From Kluyveromyces lactis (Eukaryota > Ascomycota > Saccharomycetes > Saccharomycetales > Saccharomycetaceae), in assembly GCF_000002515.2 (NCBI RefSeq), contig NC_006038.1:930001-994000 (forward strand): a stretch of 64,000 nt of DNA, given 5' to 3'. A model generated the notes under the pieces. The model had not been told where the DNA came from, ran no database searches, and worked only from the letters and a program-made list of their open reading frames with translations. Below are positions 49,154 to 58,292 of this stretch, piece after piece. How positions within the stretch are numbered: the first letter of the stretch is position 1; every line of letters begins with the position of its first letter. The translations under genes were made by a program, and so were the position numbers.

Positions 49154-49909
49154 TTATAGGCCTGAAAATCCATGGAAAAGGGTTGATATCCTACTTTTTG
49201 TAGACTCCTTGAACTCTTTATCAGGTAATCTAAGCCAATGATTCATTTCGTTTGGTAGCTCCGTAAGATTTTGGAATAAACATGGGATAATTTGAATTGT
49301 AGGTTTATTCGATGGAAATTCAATAAACCTTTTACTATAGGAAAGTTCCCCCGTAAAATTGCCTTCAGGAGTTTTAAATCTCTCTGTATCCTCCAAAAAT
49401 AACCACTTGAATAAGTCGCGCCTGTGGATGTCTTTAACTTTGCCAGATAACGTTCGGTAGTACTTTACCGGATTATTCAAAAATACAAATGGCTCATTGG
49501 GTATACTCAACAATTGGTTGGGATATCTTCTTCCAGTATTTGAATATAAGATATCTAGCGTTTTCTTCAAATCTGGTTTCTCCTCTGAAGATATAGGGGT
49601 GGTTAATTTTGAATAATCAGGTCCTGTTTCCGGATCGACCACGTAACCACGAATATTTGTAATGAGCTTAGCAAGTTTGACTTTGTCCGGAGAACATATA
49701 GCCAAATCAAGCTTCAACGGGAGTGCAGTTGGTTTTATGAACTTCTCATTCGGCTTCTCATACAAGACATCACCAAACCTGGATATATCAGCCAGAAGCT
49801 TATCGATGGCTAACGACGCATCAATCCTCTTTGCTTGACTAAGTCGAAGGAATAATCGACAGAAAATTGTATCTTCCCTGATAATGCGCTGCAGATGCGC
49901 CGTCCTCAT
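49154..49909 (-). CDS. MSS18: Mss18-like mitochondrial splicing factor
   Basis: The 251-residue protein starts at MRTAHLQRII; the frame extends a few codons upstream to a GTG but without an ATG. It has a basic N terminus that could act as a mitochondrial targeting signal (Arg-rich, no acidic residue until about residue 13). No domain is recognised. Its place between NUP57 and TOM5 matches YPR134W (MSS18), 268 residues in S. cerevisiae, required for splicing of the COX1 group I intron aI5-beta. The name therefore rests on position and length; sequence similarity could not be checked here. If this species lacks that intron the protein may have another mitochondrial RNA role. Confidence 0.62.
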   Translation of the reverse strand: MRTAHLQRIIREDTIFCRLFLRLSQAKRIDASLAIDKLLADISRFGDVLYEKPNEKFIKPTALPLKLDLAICSPDKVKLAKLITNIRGYVVDPETGPDYSKLTTPISSEEKPDLKKTLDILYSNTGRRYPNQLLSIPNEPFVFLNNPVKYYRTLSGKVKDIHRRDLFKWLFLEDTERFKTPEGNFTGELSYSKRFIEFPSNKPTIQIIPCLFQNLTELPNEMNHWLRLPDKEFKESTKSRISTLFHGFSGL

Positions 49910-50284
49910 ACTTGCAACTATCAACACGTATATCGCTAACCGCTAGCAACACACCTGCCCTTAAAGTACGAGTGATCGCAGCACTGTTAAGTAGTAAAAT
50001 GGTAATGCAAAATTAAAAGTAAATTTATTTACATGAACAAAATAGATAGGGTAGATAAAACATAATATAACATTAAAATGAAAGAGAAAGTGGGTACGAT
50101 GTGAGCTTGACTCTGACAATCAAAAGTAGAAATCCAACCGAGGTATACAATACGCGGGGGGAAGTCCTGTCGAGCTCTACTTTCAAAAGCCTCAAACGGC
50201 AATTTCAAACAGGCAAAGCGATATAATTCCCCGCCTTCCGTTGTTTACCTCCTCCCTCTCTTCATTCTTAGCTTAAGAAGAAAT
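49910..50284. other. Intergenic MSS18/TOM5
   Basis: 375 bp between two minus-strand genes. It contains a GC-richer patch around 50150-50240 with no recognisable gene. Confidence 0.4.
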
Positions 50285-50434
50285 TCATTTGAATTGCTTC
50301 TTAATGAAGTGCCAGATCAATGGAGACAACCATAAAGCGGCAGCTGCGTAAGCAGCGTTAGTCAAAGTCTGGTTGGATTGCTGTTGATGCAATCTTTTTT
50401 CTTCTTCAGATTGTTGCTGAGGTAGGCCAAACAT
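50285..50434 (-). CDS. TOM5: Tom5, small subunit of the mitochondrial outer-membrane translocase
   Basis: This 49-residue protein begins MFGLPQQQSEEEKRLHQQQS and ends LIWHFIKKQFK. It is colinear with S. cerevisiae Tom5 (50 residues, MFGLPQQ...IWHLVKKQWK). An acidic N-terminal cytosolic segment hands preproteins to the Tom40 pore, and a single C-terminal membrane helix (about residues 25-45, with the conserved Pro in LSPLIWH) anchors it. It lies between MSS18 and SPN1, as YPR133W-A does in S. cerevisiae. It is a short gene easily missed in automatic annotation. Confidence 0.96.
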   Translation of the reverse strand: MFGLPQQQSEEEKRLHQQQSNQTLTNAAYAAAALWLSPLIWHFIKKQFK

Positions 50435-50880
50435 TATTATTGATTGTATTTCTGATATACGTCACAATCTTTTTTAACTGGTTAGACTGCGCTAATAACT
50501 ATACCAATAGATAGTGATATAATGCACTCATGCAGCAGCAAAACATGTTTGTGCATACTCAAATATTCTACAATGTATTTGATTCCAAATCTTTAAATTT
50601 TGGAAATTTCACATCACTTGGTACGTCAGTGTCACAAGACACGGATTTGAAGCCTTCATGAAATTTACAATTCTGTCAATAGAGAAAGAGCATCAAGCTA
50701 AAAGACAACTTAGGTGATAGGAGGTTACTCGCCGTGACTGTAAGGGACATCTCAGTAGGAAACTTGTTTGGATTGGAAATTAGAGTGTGATTCTAAGTTT
50801 GAATTCGAAACGAGTATTTTTTTTTTCTGTTTGTTCGCTTGAATCAAGGAAAGGGAGAGAAACACATATATTAAGTGACA
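50435..50880. promoter_or_regulatory. Divergent promoter TOM5/SPN1
   Basis: 446 bp. No sequence-specific site stands out. A long T-run lies at 50818-50826, about 60 bp before the SPN1 ATG, as in many poly(dA:dT) promoters. Confidence 0.4.
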
Positions 50881-51969
50881 ATGAGCGATACTGAGCGTAG
50901 CTTGTCAGCAGACAAGAAATCAGATACTGAACTTGAAACGCCAGCTTTGAGCAATGTGGATCCTCAAGAAAGGACGAGAAAGCACATTGAAGCGACTGCT
51001 GAATCTGATTCCGATGCAGATTTAGACCCGGCTCTTGGAAACGGATTACCTGCTCATGATGATGATGAAGAGACAGGATCTCGTCCCGTGTTGGATGAAG
51101 CAACCAGGAAGCGTCAGGATTTGGAAGCCAGGATGGATCAGATTTTACACAAGCCAAAGAAAAAGCGTACCAGAAGAGATGAAGATGATTTGGAACAAAT
51201 GCAAGACGAACGTATTTTAAGGTTAAAGGATGAAATGAATATTGCGGCTCAAAAGGATATAGATACACTGAATGAAAGATTGGAAACGGGTGATACGAAA
51301 CTAGTGGCCATGGAGAAAGTGAAACTGCTACCTAAAGTAGTGAAAGTTTTATCAAAAGTGAATCTAGCGGATACAATTTTGGATAATAATCTCTTGCAGA
51401 GTGTAAGGATCTGGCTTGAACCCTTACCAGATGGATCATTGCCTGCATTTGAGATTCAAAAATCGTTATTCGCGGCCTTGGATAACTTACCTATTAAAAC
51501 AGAGCATTTGAAGGAAAGTGGTCTAGGCAGAGTTGTCATATTTTATAGCAAGTCTAAGAGGGTCGAACAAAAGCTAGCTCGTTTGGCTGATAAATTGGTC
51601 GCTGAATGGACAAGACCTATCATCGGTGCATCAGATAACTATAGGGATAAGAGAGTTCTGAAACTAGAGTTTGATGTAGAAAAGCATAGGAAGAAGACTA
51701 TCCTTGATACTGCCAAATCGAAGAAGAAGAGAAGTAAGAGAATGGAAGTCGATGAAGAGAAGTATAAATCATCTTATGAACAAGCTGCTGCTAGAAGAAA
51801 TAGAGCTGCTGCGCCCGCACAAACTACCACCGACTACAAGTATGCTCCAATCAGTAATATTGATGCTGTGAATAGAAATGCTGGAGTGGGTACTTCCGTT
51901 GATAGTAGTGAACTATACAAAAGGCTAAATTCTAAACTAAGCGGAAACAAGCACAAGAGATCCAAATAA
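50881..51969 (+). CDS. SPN1: Spn1/Iws1 transcription elongation factor
   Basis: The 362-residue protein (S. cerevisiae 410) starts at ATG 50881 (MSDTERSLSADKKSD). The N-terminal region is acidic and disordered. The conserved TFIIS-N-like core (about 130-285) includes LPKVVKVLSKVNLADTILD followed by RIWLEPLPDGSLP. A basic tail follows. Spn1 binds Spt6 through an N-terminal peptide and works with it during RNA polymerase II elongation and mRNA export. SPT6 itself is found at the right end of this window. Corresponds to YPR133C, next to TOM5 and RPS23. Confidence 0.95.
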   Translation: MSDTERSLSADKKSDTELETPALSNVDPQERTRKHIEATAESDSDADLDPALGNGLPAHDDDEETGSRPVLDEATRKRQDLEARMDQILHKPKKKRTRRDEDDLEQMQDERILRLKDEMNIAAQKDIDTLNERLETGDTKLVAMEKVKLLPKVVKVLSKVNLADTILDNNLLQSVRIWLEPLPDGSLPAFEIQKSLFAALDNLPIKTEHLKESGLGRVVIFYSKSKRVEQKLARLADKLVAEWTRPIIGASDNYRDKRVLKLEFDVEKHRKKTILDTAKSKKKRSKRMEVDEEKYKSSYEQAAARRNRAAAPAQTTTDYKYAPISNIDAVNRNAGVGTSVDSSELYKRLNSKLSGNKHKRSK

Positions 51970-52255
51970 GATGGAGATTTCCTTTCCCAAAATTCATGAG
52001 CGAATGATGAGTCAACGATACATCAAGTTTTATAAATAAACGGTGTAGTAATTAAGTTTAATCTCTAATATTTTTCAGAGCAAAGGGACCATCTTCCTGA
52101 ACTTCATACGTTTAATTTGTGGTGCAAAAAGATTATATCTAAAGCATTTTCTTTATACTATGTAATGTAATGAAACTAGGAAAATACCGTTGTACATATA
52201 GTTATGTTGTTAAAACAAAGTAAATATAGAGCATTAATTTGTTTATGAAATCTGT

Positions 52256-53313
52256 TTAAGATCTTGGCTTTTCCTTCTTTTCCTTCCACAAAGCTAGCAA
52301 GGAGACACCGGAAACCTTAACGACCTTGAATCTGACACCTGGGATATCACCCTTAGCCTTACCCTTTCTACCGAAACCGGCCAATAAGACTTCGTCGTTT
52401 TCATCGACAAAGTTCAAACAACCATCGTTAGGAACGAAAGCAGTAACCTTCTTACCGTTCTTGATCAATTGGACTCTGACACACTTTCTAATGGCAGAGT
52501 TAGGTTGCTTGGATTCAATACCGATCTTTTCCAAAACGATACCCTTAGCGTGAGAAGAACCACCGAATGGAGAGGACTTGAAGGCAGTACCTAGTAATCT
52601 CTTCTTGTAAGTGGTTTCGGCCCAACGGCTGTACAAATAAAACAAAAAATGTGTAATTGTTAGTAACATTGTCTTCTCTGATTCTGAAAGAGTACAACAT
52701 TTCCCAAGAATATCCCAGCTTTAAATGAAAGGAAACAAACTTGCGTAGCTTGAATGATTGTAACTTCGACATCAATCGAAGCTTGATTATTCCTCATTCA
52801 TTCTTGAGAATTCTAGTGGCAAATGCTGATATAGTTAAGAATTCTGGATTATGATTTGAAGTGTGTGCGCTGAGTGCTAGTATTCGATTTGTCAACTAGC
52901 TGGATAGTTCTTTCTTCTGCTTTTCTTTTTCTAATGATGTGACTTATGATAATGAAGATCTTCGGTTCCTCTACTTATTCCAATTTAACCCAAAGACGGA
53001 CCTTCTTCTCCTTTGGTTGTTTATCATTCTGTCTGATATCCGCATCAATAGATCTTTCCCTGTTCTCAAAACATTTCCTTTCAAACTTCATATGGACTAT
53101 TAATCTGACACTTCCCAATATCATAGTTGTTGATTCTTCCATATGCTTTCTGTCTTTGTTGTTGTCTTCTTCTGACTTTAACCCAACACGTTCACATTCA
53201 GTAATCACCTTTTCAAAACTCTTTAAACGGGTATCAATAATAACATACTTGTTTCTTCTGTGGACACGTAACTTTCTAGCGGAGTTCAAACCTCTTGGCT
53301 TACCCTTACCCAT
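52256..53313 (-). CDS. RPS23: Ribosomal protein uS12 (Rps23), one intron
   Basis: Two exons, 53249-53313 and 52256-52628 on the minus strand, give a 145-residue protein essentially identical to S. cerevisiae Rps23. It starts [14 protein letters not shown], crosses the junction within the codon of Asn22 (HRRN|NRWAE) and ends KEKKEKPRS. uS12 sits at the decoding centre; Pro64 in KQPNSA is the residue hydroxylated by Tpa1-type enzymes. The intron is 620 nt with GTATGT (53243-53248), TACTAAC (52659-52665) and CAG (52629-52631). One copy stands for the pair RPS23A (YGR118W) and RPS23B (YPR132W). Rap1 sites lie upstream. Confidence 0.98.
52629..53248 (-). other. RPS23 intron
   Basis: At 620 nt this is longer than the intron of either S. 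cerevisiae copy, as I recall (about 320-370 nt). Translation read through the 5' splice site stays open for about 91 codons (to 52975). I found no box C/D or H/ACA elements inside it. Confidence 0.85.
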
Positions 53314-54131
53314 CTTGCTCGATTGTTCTTTACTGCTTGATGTAAAAAGCTCTATTAATACAAACCTATATGATACCTATATTACCAGTAATAACACTTT
53401 AAAACCTATAATAAATTTAATCAATATTCTTTTCATGAACAGTTTTGAGAAATTGTTCTTCACAATACAAACGAGGAGGAGCGAGCCACTCAACTTAGGG
53501 GACAAACCACTAGACGGGCAGAAGCTCCTGCCTACCTCTCTGCCTGGCTTCCTGGATATTGGCAGCAGTAAACGTGGTTGGGAGGAGCGGTGGTAGAAGG
53601 GGATCTGGAGGGAGCTTACCGTACTAGGGAGAAGGTCGCTGAGCCTTGGAGAGAAGCAGAAGCAGCTGGGACAGGATGGTATCCTAGGCAGAACCGGGAA
53701 GGGAGAGGAACGGGTGACAGACTCAGACCGAATTGTCTATTGCTATCGGGTTCTGTACGTTTTTCTTTTGGAGCATTTTTCCTATTTAGGAAACATTACA
53801 CCCTCAACTATCTCGTAATTAAATATTTCATTATGTATGGGTGTTTACAATTTTTTAGAATGCACCAGTCCCTTGAAGTTCGGCACGTGATTAGCAAACT
53901 CTGTGGAGTGACGAGTTTTTCGATCAGTGGGTAATGAATGGATAGGGCATCAATCGATGCTTGGAAACCTTAAAATGAAACCGATAACTACACATCAATA
54001 CTTGAGCATATGCATGGATGGTCAATTTATTCATGTTTTTCATAAACTGACTAGCCAATTGAGCGTCCTTTTTGTTTCTAAACAAAGCTTTGCATTAAAG
54101 TAACTTTAAACTGTTTCCTCATTGTTTCTTT
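53314..54131. promoter_or_regulatory. Divergent region RPS23/YGR117C with a GC-rich island
   Basis: 818 bp. The RPS23-proximal part is AT-rich (53340-53460). An abrupt GC- and G/A-rich block spans about 53467-53735. Rap1 sites lie beyond it, and CACGTG is at about 53885. The G+C content over 53521-53730 is about 58% by hand count, against roughly 38% around it. No gene is recognised in the block. Confidence 0.55.
53798..53844 (-). promoter_or_regulatory. Rap1 sites upstream of RPS23
   Basis: On the minus strand ACACCCATACAT (53833-53844) is a full Rap1 site; on the plus strand ACACCC at 53798-53803 is a half match in the opposite orientation. Ribosomal-protein promoters of yeasts are Rap1-driven. 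They lie 485-530 bp from the RPS23 start, rather far. Confidence 0.7.
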
Positions 54132-55544
54132 ATGTCAGATATGGAGCATCAATTGACTAAGGTTTTGGTTGGACAATTCCTAGAAAAAAATGGTTTTACC
54201 GACTCTTTGGCTAGTTACTTAAGAGAATCGGGGGTATCTATGACTTCTGTGAAGCAAACGGAGTATGATGACCTGGAAGATATCATCAAAGACAGAGTTG
54301 GTTTCAATGAACAGGCTGTCGTTCAGAAATTGAAAACTGTTTCCCTTAACAGTGAGCTTGATCCTGAGAATGTTACAAAATTTACGATACCTAGTTGGAA
54401 CCACCGATTAGCATGGGAAGAAGTGGTATCGACATCAGAGCAGAGATCTCTTGTTATAAAGACGAAATTTTTGACGGATAATCTTCTTGCCTGTGCCACA
54501 GTCGATAAAAAATTGATCGTATCAGATGTCGATCATAATAATGTGACGGTAGATTCGATTAGCCAGCCGGGCATCATCAAATATTTTGGTCCTATAACAG
54601 AAAAATTTCACTATACGGGTACAATTGACGGTAAGGTTAATATAAGAAACTTGGTTGATGGTGTCAACAGTCAATCGTGGAGTTTTAATTTACCTGGAAG
54701 AGCTGTAATGGCCATGGAAATGGTGTTATTAGAAGATGGAAAGATACTCTGTTTCTATTGCTCGTTGAATAACACAATTAATGCCTACGTTTACAATTTG
54801 GAAACGGAAGAAACGAGTAAGGTAAGTGAATATAAGCTCCTTTCTGTGTGTACCGCACTACAGTTAGCATTCTCTGAGGACGGATGTCCTGTGTTATTCT
54901 TAGCAAGACAAGATTTTACTCAAATTATGATATTCAAATTCAGAAATCATCAAATACATCATGTTGCTAACATTGCTTTAAATACGGCACAATTTAGTAC
55001 CCATTCTTTCAACGTTTCCGATATGCTTATCACTTCTTTCACACCGTCTTGGCATCCTATAAATTCTCACATCCTACAGATAAATAGCACAACAATCCTT
55101 GCTGTCGCTACATCCCATATTCCATATATGCGAATTATTGTCACAAAAGTTCCGAGCTTGGATGATTATACTGTTGAAGATTTGTCTGTCAACTCCTCTT
55201 CCATCCCACAACGGAGTGTTCTAGACGAATATATCAGTAACAATGCATCAATTACTGAGACAGTAACCACCACCACAAAGACGCATTACGATTCTATCTT
55301 ACAGAATATTGCCACTGTAGTACCACAGGATAGTTATTCTCAGCCTATTTTGCAAGTGTCTTATTCACTTGGTGGTTTAGTCGTTGGAGCAGATAACGGA
55401 TTATATGCCGTGGATTTACGGAAATCTGACACATGGCCCCTAAAATATGGCAAAGAGGATAGAATTAAGTCTTTAGACATTTACAAAGATAGCATTTGCG
55501 TTTCGCTTGCCTCAAAGAAGTTGGTGATGTGGAAGCTAAAGTAG
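54132..55544 (+). CDS. YGR117C: YGR117C-family protein with LisH motif and beta-propeller-like repeats
   Basis: This 470-residue protein matches S. cerevisiae YGR117C (476 residues), whose function is not established. The N terminus has a LisH-type dimerisation motif (about residues 7-35, LVGQFLEKNGFTDSLASYL). The rest consists of beta-strand-rich repeats resembling a degenerate WD propeller, ending VSLASKKLVMWKLK, the WD-like strand of a last blade. No catalytic motif is visible. The LisH-plus-propeller layout suggests a scaffold or complex subunit, which is inference. It is divergent from RPS23, as YGR117C is from YGR118W. Confidence 0.88.
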   Translation: MSDMEHQLTKVLVGQFLEKNGFTDSLASYLRESGVSMTSVKQTEYDDLEDIIKDRVGFNEQAVVQKLKTVSLNSELDPENVTKFTIPSWNHRLAWEEVVSTSEQRSLVIKTKFLTDNLLACATVDKKLIVSDVDHNNVTVDSISQPGIIKYFGPITEKFHYTGTIDGKVNIRNLVDGVNSQSWSFNLPGRAVMAMEMVLLEDGKILCFYCSLNNTINAYVYNLETEETSKVSEYKLLSVCTALQLAFSEDGCPVLFLARQDFTQIMIFKFRNHQIHHVANIALNTAQFSTHSFNVSDMLITSFTPSWHPINSHILQINSTTILAVATSHIPYMRIIVTKVPSLDDYTVEDLSVNSSSIPQRSVLDEYISNNASITETVTTTTKTHYDSILQNIATVVPQDSYSQPILQVSYSLGGLVVGADNGLYAVDLRKSDTWPLKYGKEDRIKSLDIYKDSICVSLASKKLVMWKLK

Positions 55545-55950
55545 TCATATATAGTTCATCATAGTTAATATATTATTATTTCTTTCTACTTTTCAGATCC
55601 AAACCTTATTTTCAGTGATAGAACTCAGAAGGAGTTTGTTAATGTATAACTGAAGTATCATAAACATATAAGCTGTAACAGAAAAACGCCACTCCGTCGA
55701 GCGGAGGGCGTGTACCTAGTATTGAGCCATTACTAGTGGAACAAATGGCGTTAATCTTCTCGATAGACCTCCTCTTTCGAAGAAAATTGTACTCACGTGA
55801 CCTGAGTTACACTGTCACATCTTTCAAAGAAACATGTAAAGGTTGATTCAACCAATTTGAACCTTCGCAGCACCTAAAAAAAAAAAGGTTACCGGGAACA
55901 AGATAACTCGCTAAGCAACGACTTGCTAGTACTACAGCAACGTTTGAAAT
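55545..55950. other. Intergenic YGR117C/NAT3 with a GC hairpin
   Basis: 406 bp between two plus-strand genes. It includes a strong hairpin at 55687-55710 and a TCACGTGA near 55794. The region before NAT3 has an A-run at 55876. No gene is recognised. Confidence 0.45.
55687..55710. repeat. GC-rich imperfect hairpin
   Basis: CGCC-A-CTCCG, loop TCGAG, CGGAG-GGCG: nine GC-rich pairs with one bulged base, in AT-rich surroundings 140 bp after the YGR117C stop. It also contains CCG-N5-CGG, a zinc-cluster-type dyad. Confidence 0.6.
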
Positions 55951-56544
55951 ATGACATCTGTTCAGCCATTTGAGGCTACTGATTTTTTCAGTTTAAATGC
56001 AGTGAATCTAGATACATTTACAGAGAACTTTCCTATTGAGTTTTATCTTGAATATCTAATTCTATGGCCATCGCTAATGTTCAAGAGCATAGAGATGACT
56101 TCTCCGCTGCACGGTTCAGAGGAATATGAAATATCGGGATATATGATGGGTAAAACAGAGGGAAAAGGACAAGACTGGCATGCACACATTACTGCTGTGA
56201 CGATATCACCTAGGTTCAGGAGAATATCGCTTGCATCGATGCTATGTGACACATTAAAAACCATAACAGATAACTCCCCGCATAATGTGAACTTTATTGA
56301 TTTATTTGTGAAATGCAATAACCAATTGGCGATCAGTTTATATGAAAAATTGGGATATTCTGTCTATAGAAGAGTTGTAGGATATTACAACTCGCAAACT
56401 GATCCAATACCTTCCCGGTCAACAAAACCAAATGACCTCAAGGATGCCTTTGACATGAGACATGGGATGGAAAGAGACCAGGGAAAAAGTCTTCGTGCTG
56501 ATGGACGGAAACATAATTGCTTGCCGATGGACATACGGTTTTAA
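55951..56544 (+). CDS. NAT3: Nat3, catalytic subunit of the NatB N-terminal acetyltransferase
   Basis: The 197-residue GNAT-fold enzyme (S. cerevisiae 195) matches Nat3/Naa20. It begins MTSVQPFEATDFFSLNAVNLD, then carries the substrate-side ENFPIEFYLEYL. The acetyl-CoA segment is TAVTISPRFRRISLASML near residue 90, followed by DLFVKCNNQLAISLYEKLGY and the C-terminal MRHGMERD. With Mdm20 it acetylates Met-Asp, Met-Glu, Met-Asn and Met-Gln N termini, including actin and tropomyosin. All motifs are intact. It is tail-to-tail with SCD6 (YPR129W), as YPR131C is. Confidence 0.97.
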   Translation: MTSVQPFEATDFFSLNAVNLDTFTENFPIEFYLEYLILWPSLMFKSIEMTSPLHGSEEYEISGYMMGKTEGKGQDWHAHITAVTISPRFRRISLASMLCDTLKTITDNSPHNVNFIDLFVKCNNQLAISLYEKLGYSVYRRVVGYYNSQTDPIPSRSTKPNDLKDAFDMRHGMERDQGKSLRADGRKHNCLPMDIRF

Positions 56545-56719
56545 TGCTGTACTTTTAAAATTATAATAGCTTTTAAATTTGTATACTTAGTGTTTCTATG
56601 TTACACATGCGTCTTTCCCTGCTTTTACTTCGATAGATTGCTCGATTCATTTCGTGTTAGCTTCAATTTCCCGGTGTGTTAAGAGGTAGTTGAGATAATA
56701 GGTATTTAATGGGGTTCTG

Positions 56720-57610
56720 TTAAGATTCAACATCATGGACTGGTGGCTTGTTGGCAGCATTACGATTTCCACCACGGAAGCCACCGCGGTTACCGCCACG
56801 GTTACCTCTATATCCACCACGACCTCTGAAGCCGCCACGACCATTGTTTCTTGGTCTGGCTTGACCGAAAGTATCCAAGTTGACCTGGCGTTCCTCTTCC
56901 CATTTGGCAGAAGACGAGTTTTCTACGGCGGAACTTGAAATGGAATCAAAGAATGAGGATTTTTTATCGTAGAAAATCTCATCTGTCTTGGAGGTTTGCT
57001 TCTCTTGTTCTATATCTGATTCTCTGGGCTTTTCAGCATTCTGGAATTTGGCGTTGTTACTTTCGAAATCAAATTCAGAATCTGGAACAGCAGAAGGAGC
57101 CACCGCAGCCACAGGAGCAGCAGGAGCCGCAGACTTCTGCTGTTGCTGGTTAGGAACTTTCTTTTCGGTAACAGGCTGTTGGCGGGTCTGCTGTCTTTGC
57201 TGCTGCTGTTTTTGCTGGTGTTGTTGGGGAACTTGCTGCTGATCCTTGTCTGGAGCGTACACACCATACCCGGCCACCGCAGCAGGAACGTTGGGCCCAT
57301 TTGCATTAGCCAACGGAGCTGGTGGTTGACCGCTTACCTGAGGTGGCAATACAGGTTGTACTTGTTCCAAAGGAACGTCTAAAATGTTTAAATCCTTAAC
57401 GTCATTACCGTTGAAAGGCACCGTATCGTAGATATTAGGGTTGGGATAGATTTCTTCCGGGCCCCATCCCTTGCGTCCCTCTGTACCGAAACAACGAACT
57501 TGTCTTAAAGTAACAACACCTTTCTCAGAGTCAATAGACTCCAATAAGCCGACATAACGGTTATCAGTATTCGAAATAAGAGCAATAGTCTTACCAATAT
57601 ATTGCGACAT
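56720..57610 (-). CDS. SCD6: Scd6 LSm14-family translation repressor
   Basis: The 296-residue protein (S. cerevisiae 349) starts MSQYIGKTIALISNTDNRYV; upstream codons open from TTG and are excluded. It has the N-terminal LSm14 domain (about 1-80) with YIGK and SIDSEKGVVTL, a Gln/Pro/Ala-rich linker (about 85-180), the FDF motif (DSEFDFESNNAKF, about 178-190) and TFG-like segments. C-terminal RGG repeats (about 255-285) end the protein. It binds eIF4G by the RGG region and Dhh1 by the FDF box, repressing translation and promoting decapping in P-bodies. It is shorter than the S. cerevisiae protein through a reduced linker. Corresponds to YPR129W. Confidence 0.95.
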   Translation of the reverse strand: MSQYIGKTIALISNTDNRYVGLLESIDSEKGVVTLRQVRCFGTEGRKGWGPEEIYPNPNIYDTVPFNGNDVKDLNILDVPLEQVQPVLPPQVSGQPPAPLANANGPNVPAAVAGYGVYAPDKDQQQVPQQHQQKQQQQRQQTRQQPVTEKKVPNQQQQKSAAPAAPVAAVAPSAVPDSEFDFESNNAKFQNAEKPRESDIEQEKQTSKTDEIFYDKKSSFFDSISSSAVENSSSAKWEEERQVNLDTFGQARPRNNGRGGFRGRGGYRGNRGGNRGGFRGGNRNAANKPPVHDVES

Positions 57611-58292
57611 CCTTTCAAAAAGTGGACACTCTATAATCAATAAATTAACTTCTAAAACCCACTAGATACAAACAAATATCCTTCTTGAACAACGATCAAA
57701 GTGTGGGAATAGTTCTAAATTAAGAGCGAACGTTAGCAGATGCAGTCAGTATTATTCAATGTCATAGTCCCTTAGATTTCTAAAGATTCTTCAATTGGAA
57801 ATACCTGCATGGAAATTCATAGTTTTGACGGTTTCAATATTAATTTTCGATGTTGACGAATGGCATTTCAAAACCACGTGATCAATATCAACACTTTTTT
57901 TTTTTCTTTTCGAAGAATCCTCACTTCGAGGCAGACGAGAGCCAAAAAATGTGTGGAGAAGGGACATTACAGCCGAAAAACTGGAAAATAATCTGTGATA
58001 AGTGACCGCTATTCATCTAATTGGGGAATAATTCTGGGAAAGTAACTACTATATAAATGGAATATAATTTCTAAGGTGTAAAGTGCAAAATGTTCCTGTT
58101 TTCAAGCCTAAACTCTTCGGTTGGAAGCGGAGAATAATAAAATCAAAAAAAAAAGTAAATTTAGTACTTTGCAGTGCTTATTGAATGAATCACCGCCCCT
58201 CTAACAATTTATTGTGAACAGGAGATAATCAATTTTATAAACGCCGAAGTTTAGTAGATCAGGGTCAATTAAATCACGTACCACCGTAACAT
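57611..58292. promoter_or_regulatory. Divergent promoter SCD6/ANT1
   Basis: 682 bp with CACGTG at 57875-57880 followed by a run of T (57893-57904), and TATA-like sequence near 58050. I searched for an oleate response element (CGG-N15-18-CCG) near ANT1 and did not find a convincing one. Confidence 0.4.

Noticed and set aside
52946-53596. 216-codon plus-strand ORF over the RPS23 intron
   Set aside because: It is antisense to RPS23 exon 1 and its intron, with no similarity recognised; T-rich antisense of an intron readily stays open.
53578-53934. 118-codon ORF in the GC-rich island
   Set aside because: Arises because GC-rich DNA has few stops; no conserved features and composition changes abruptly inside it.
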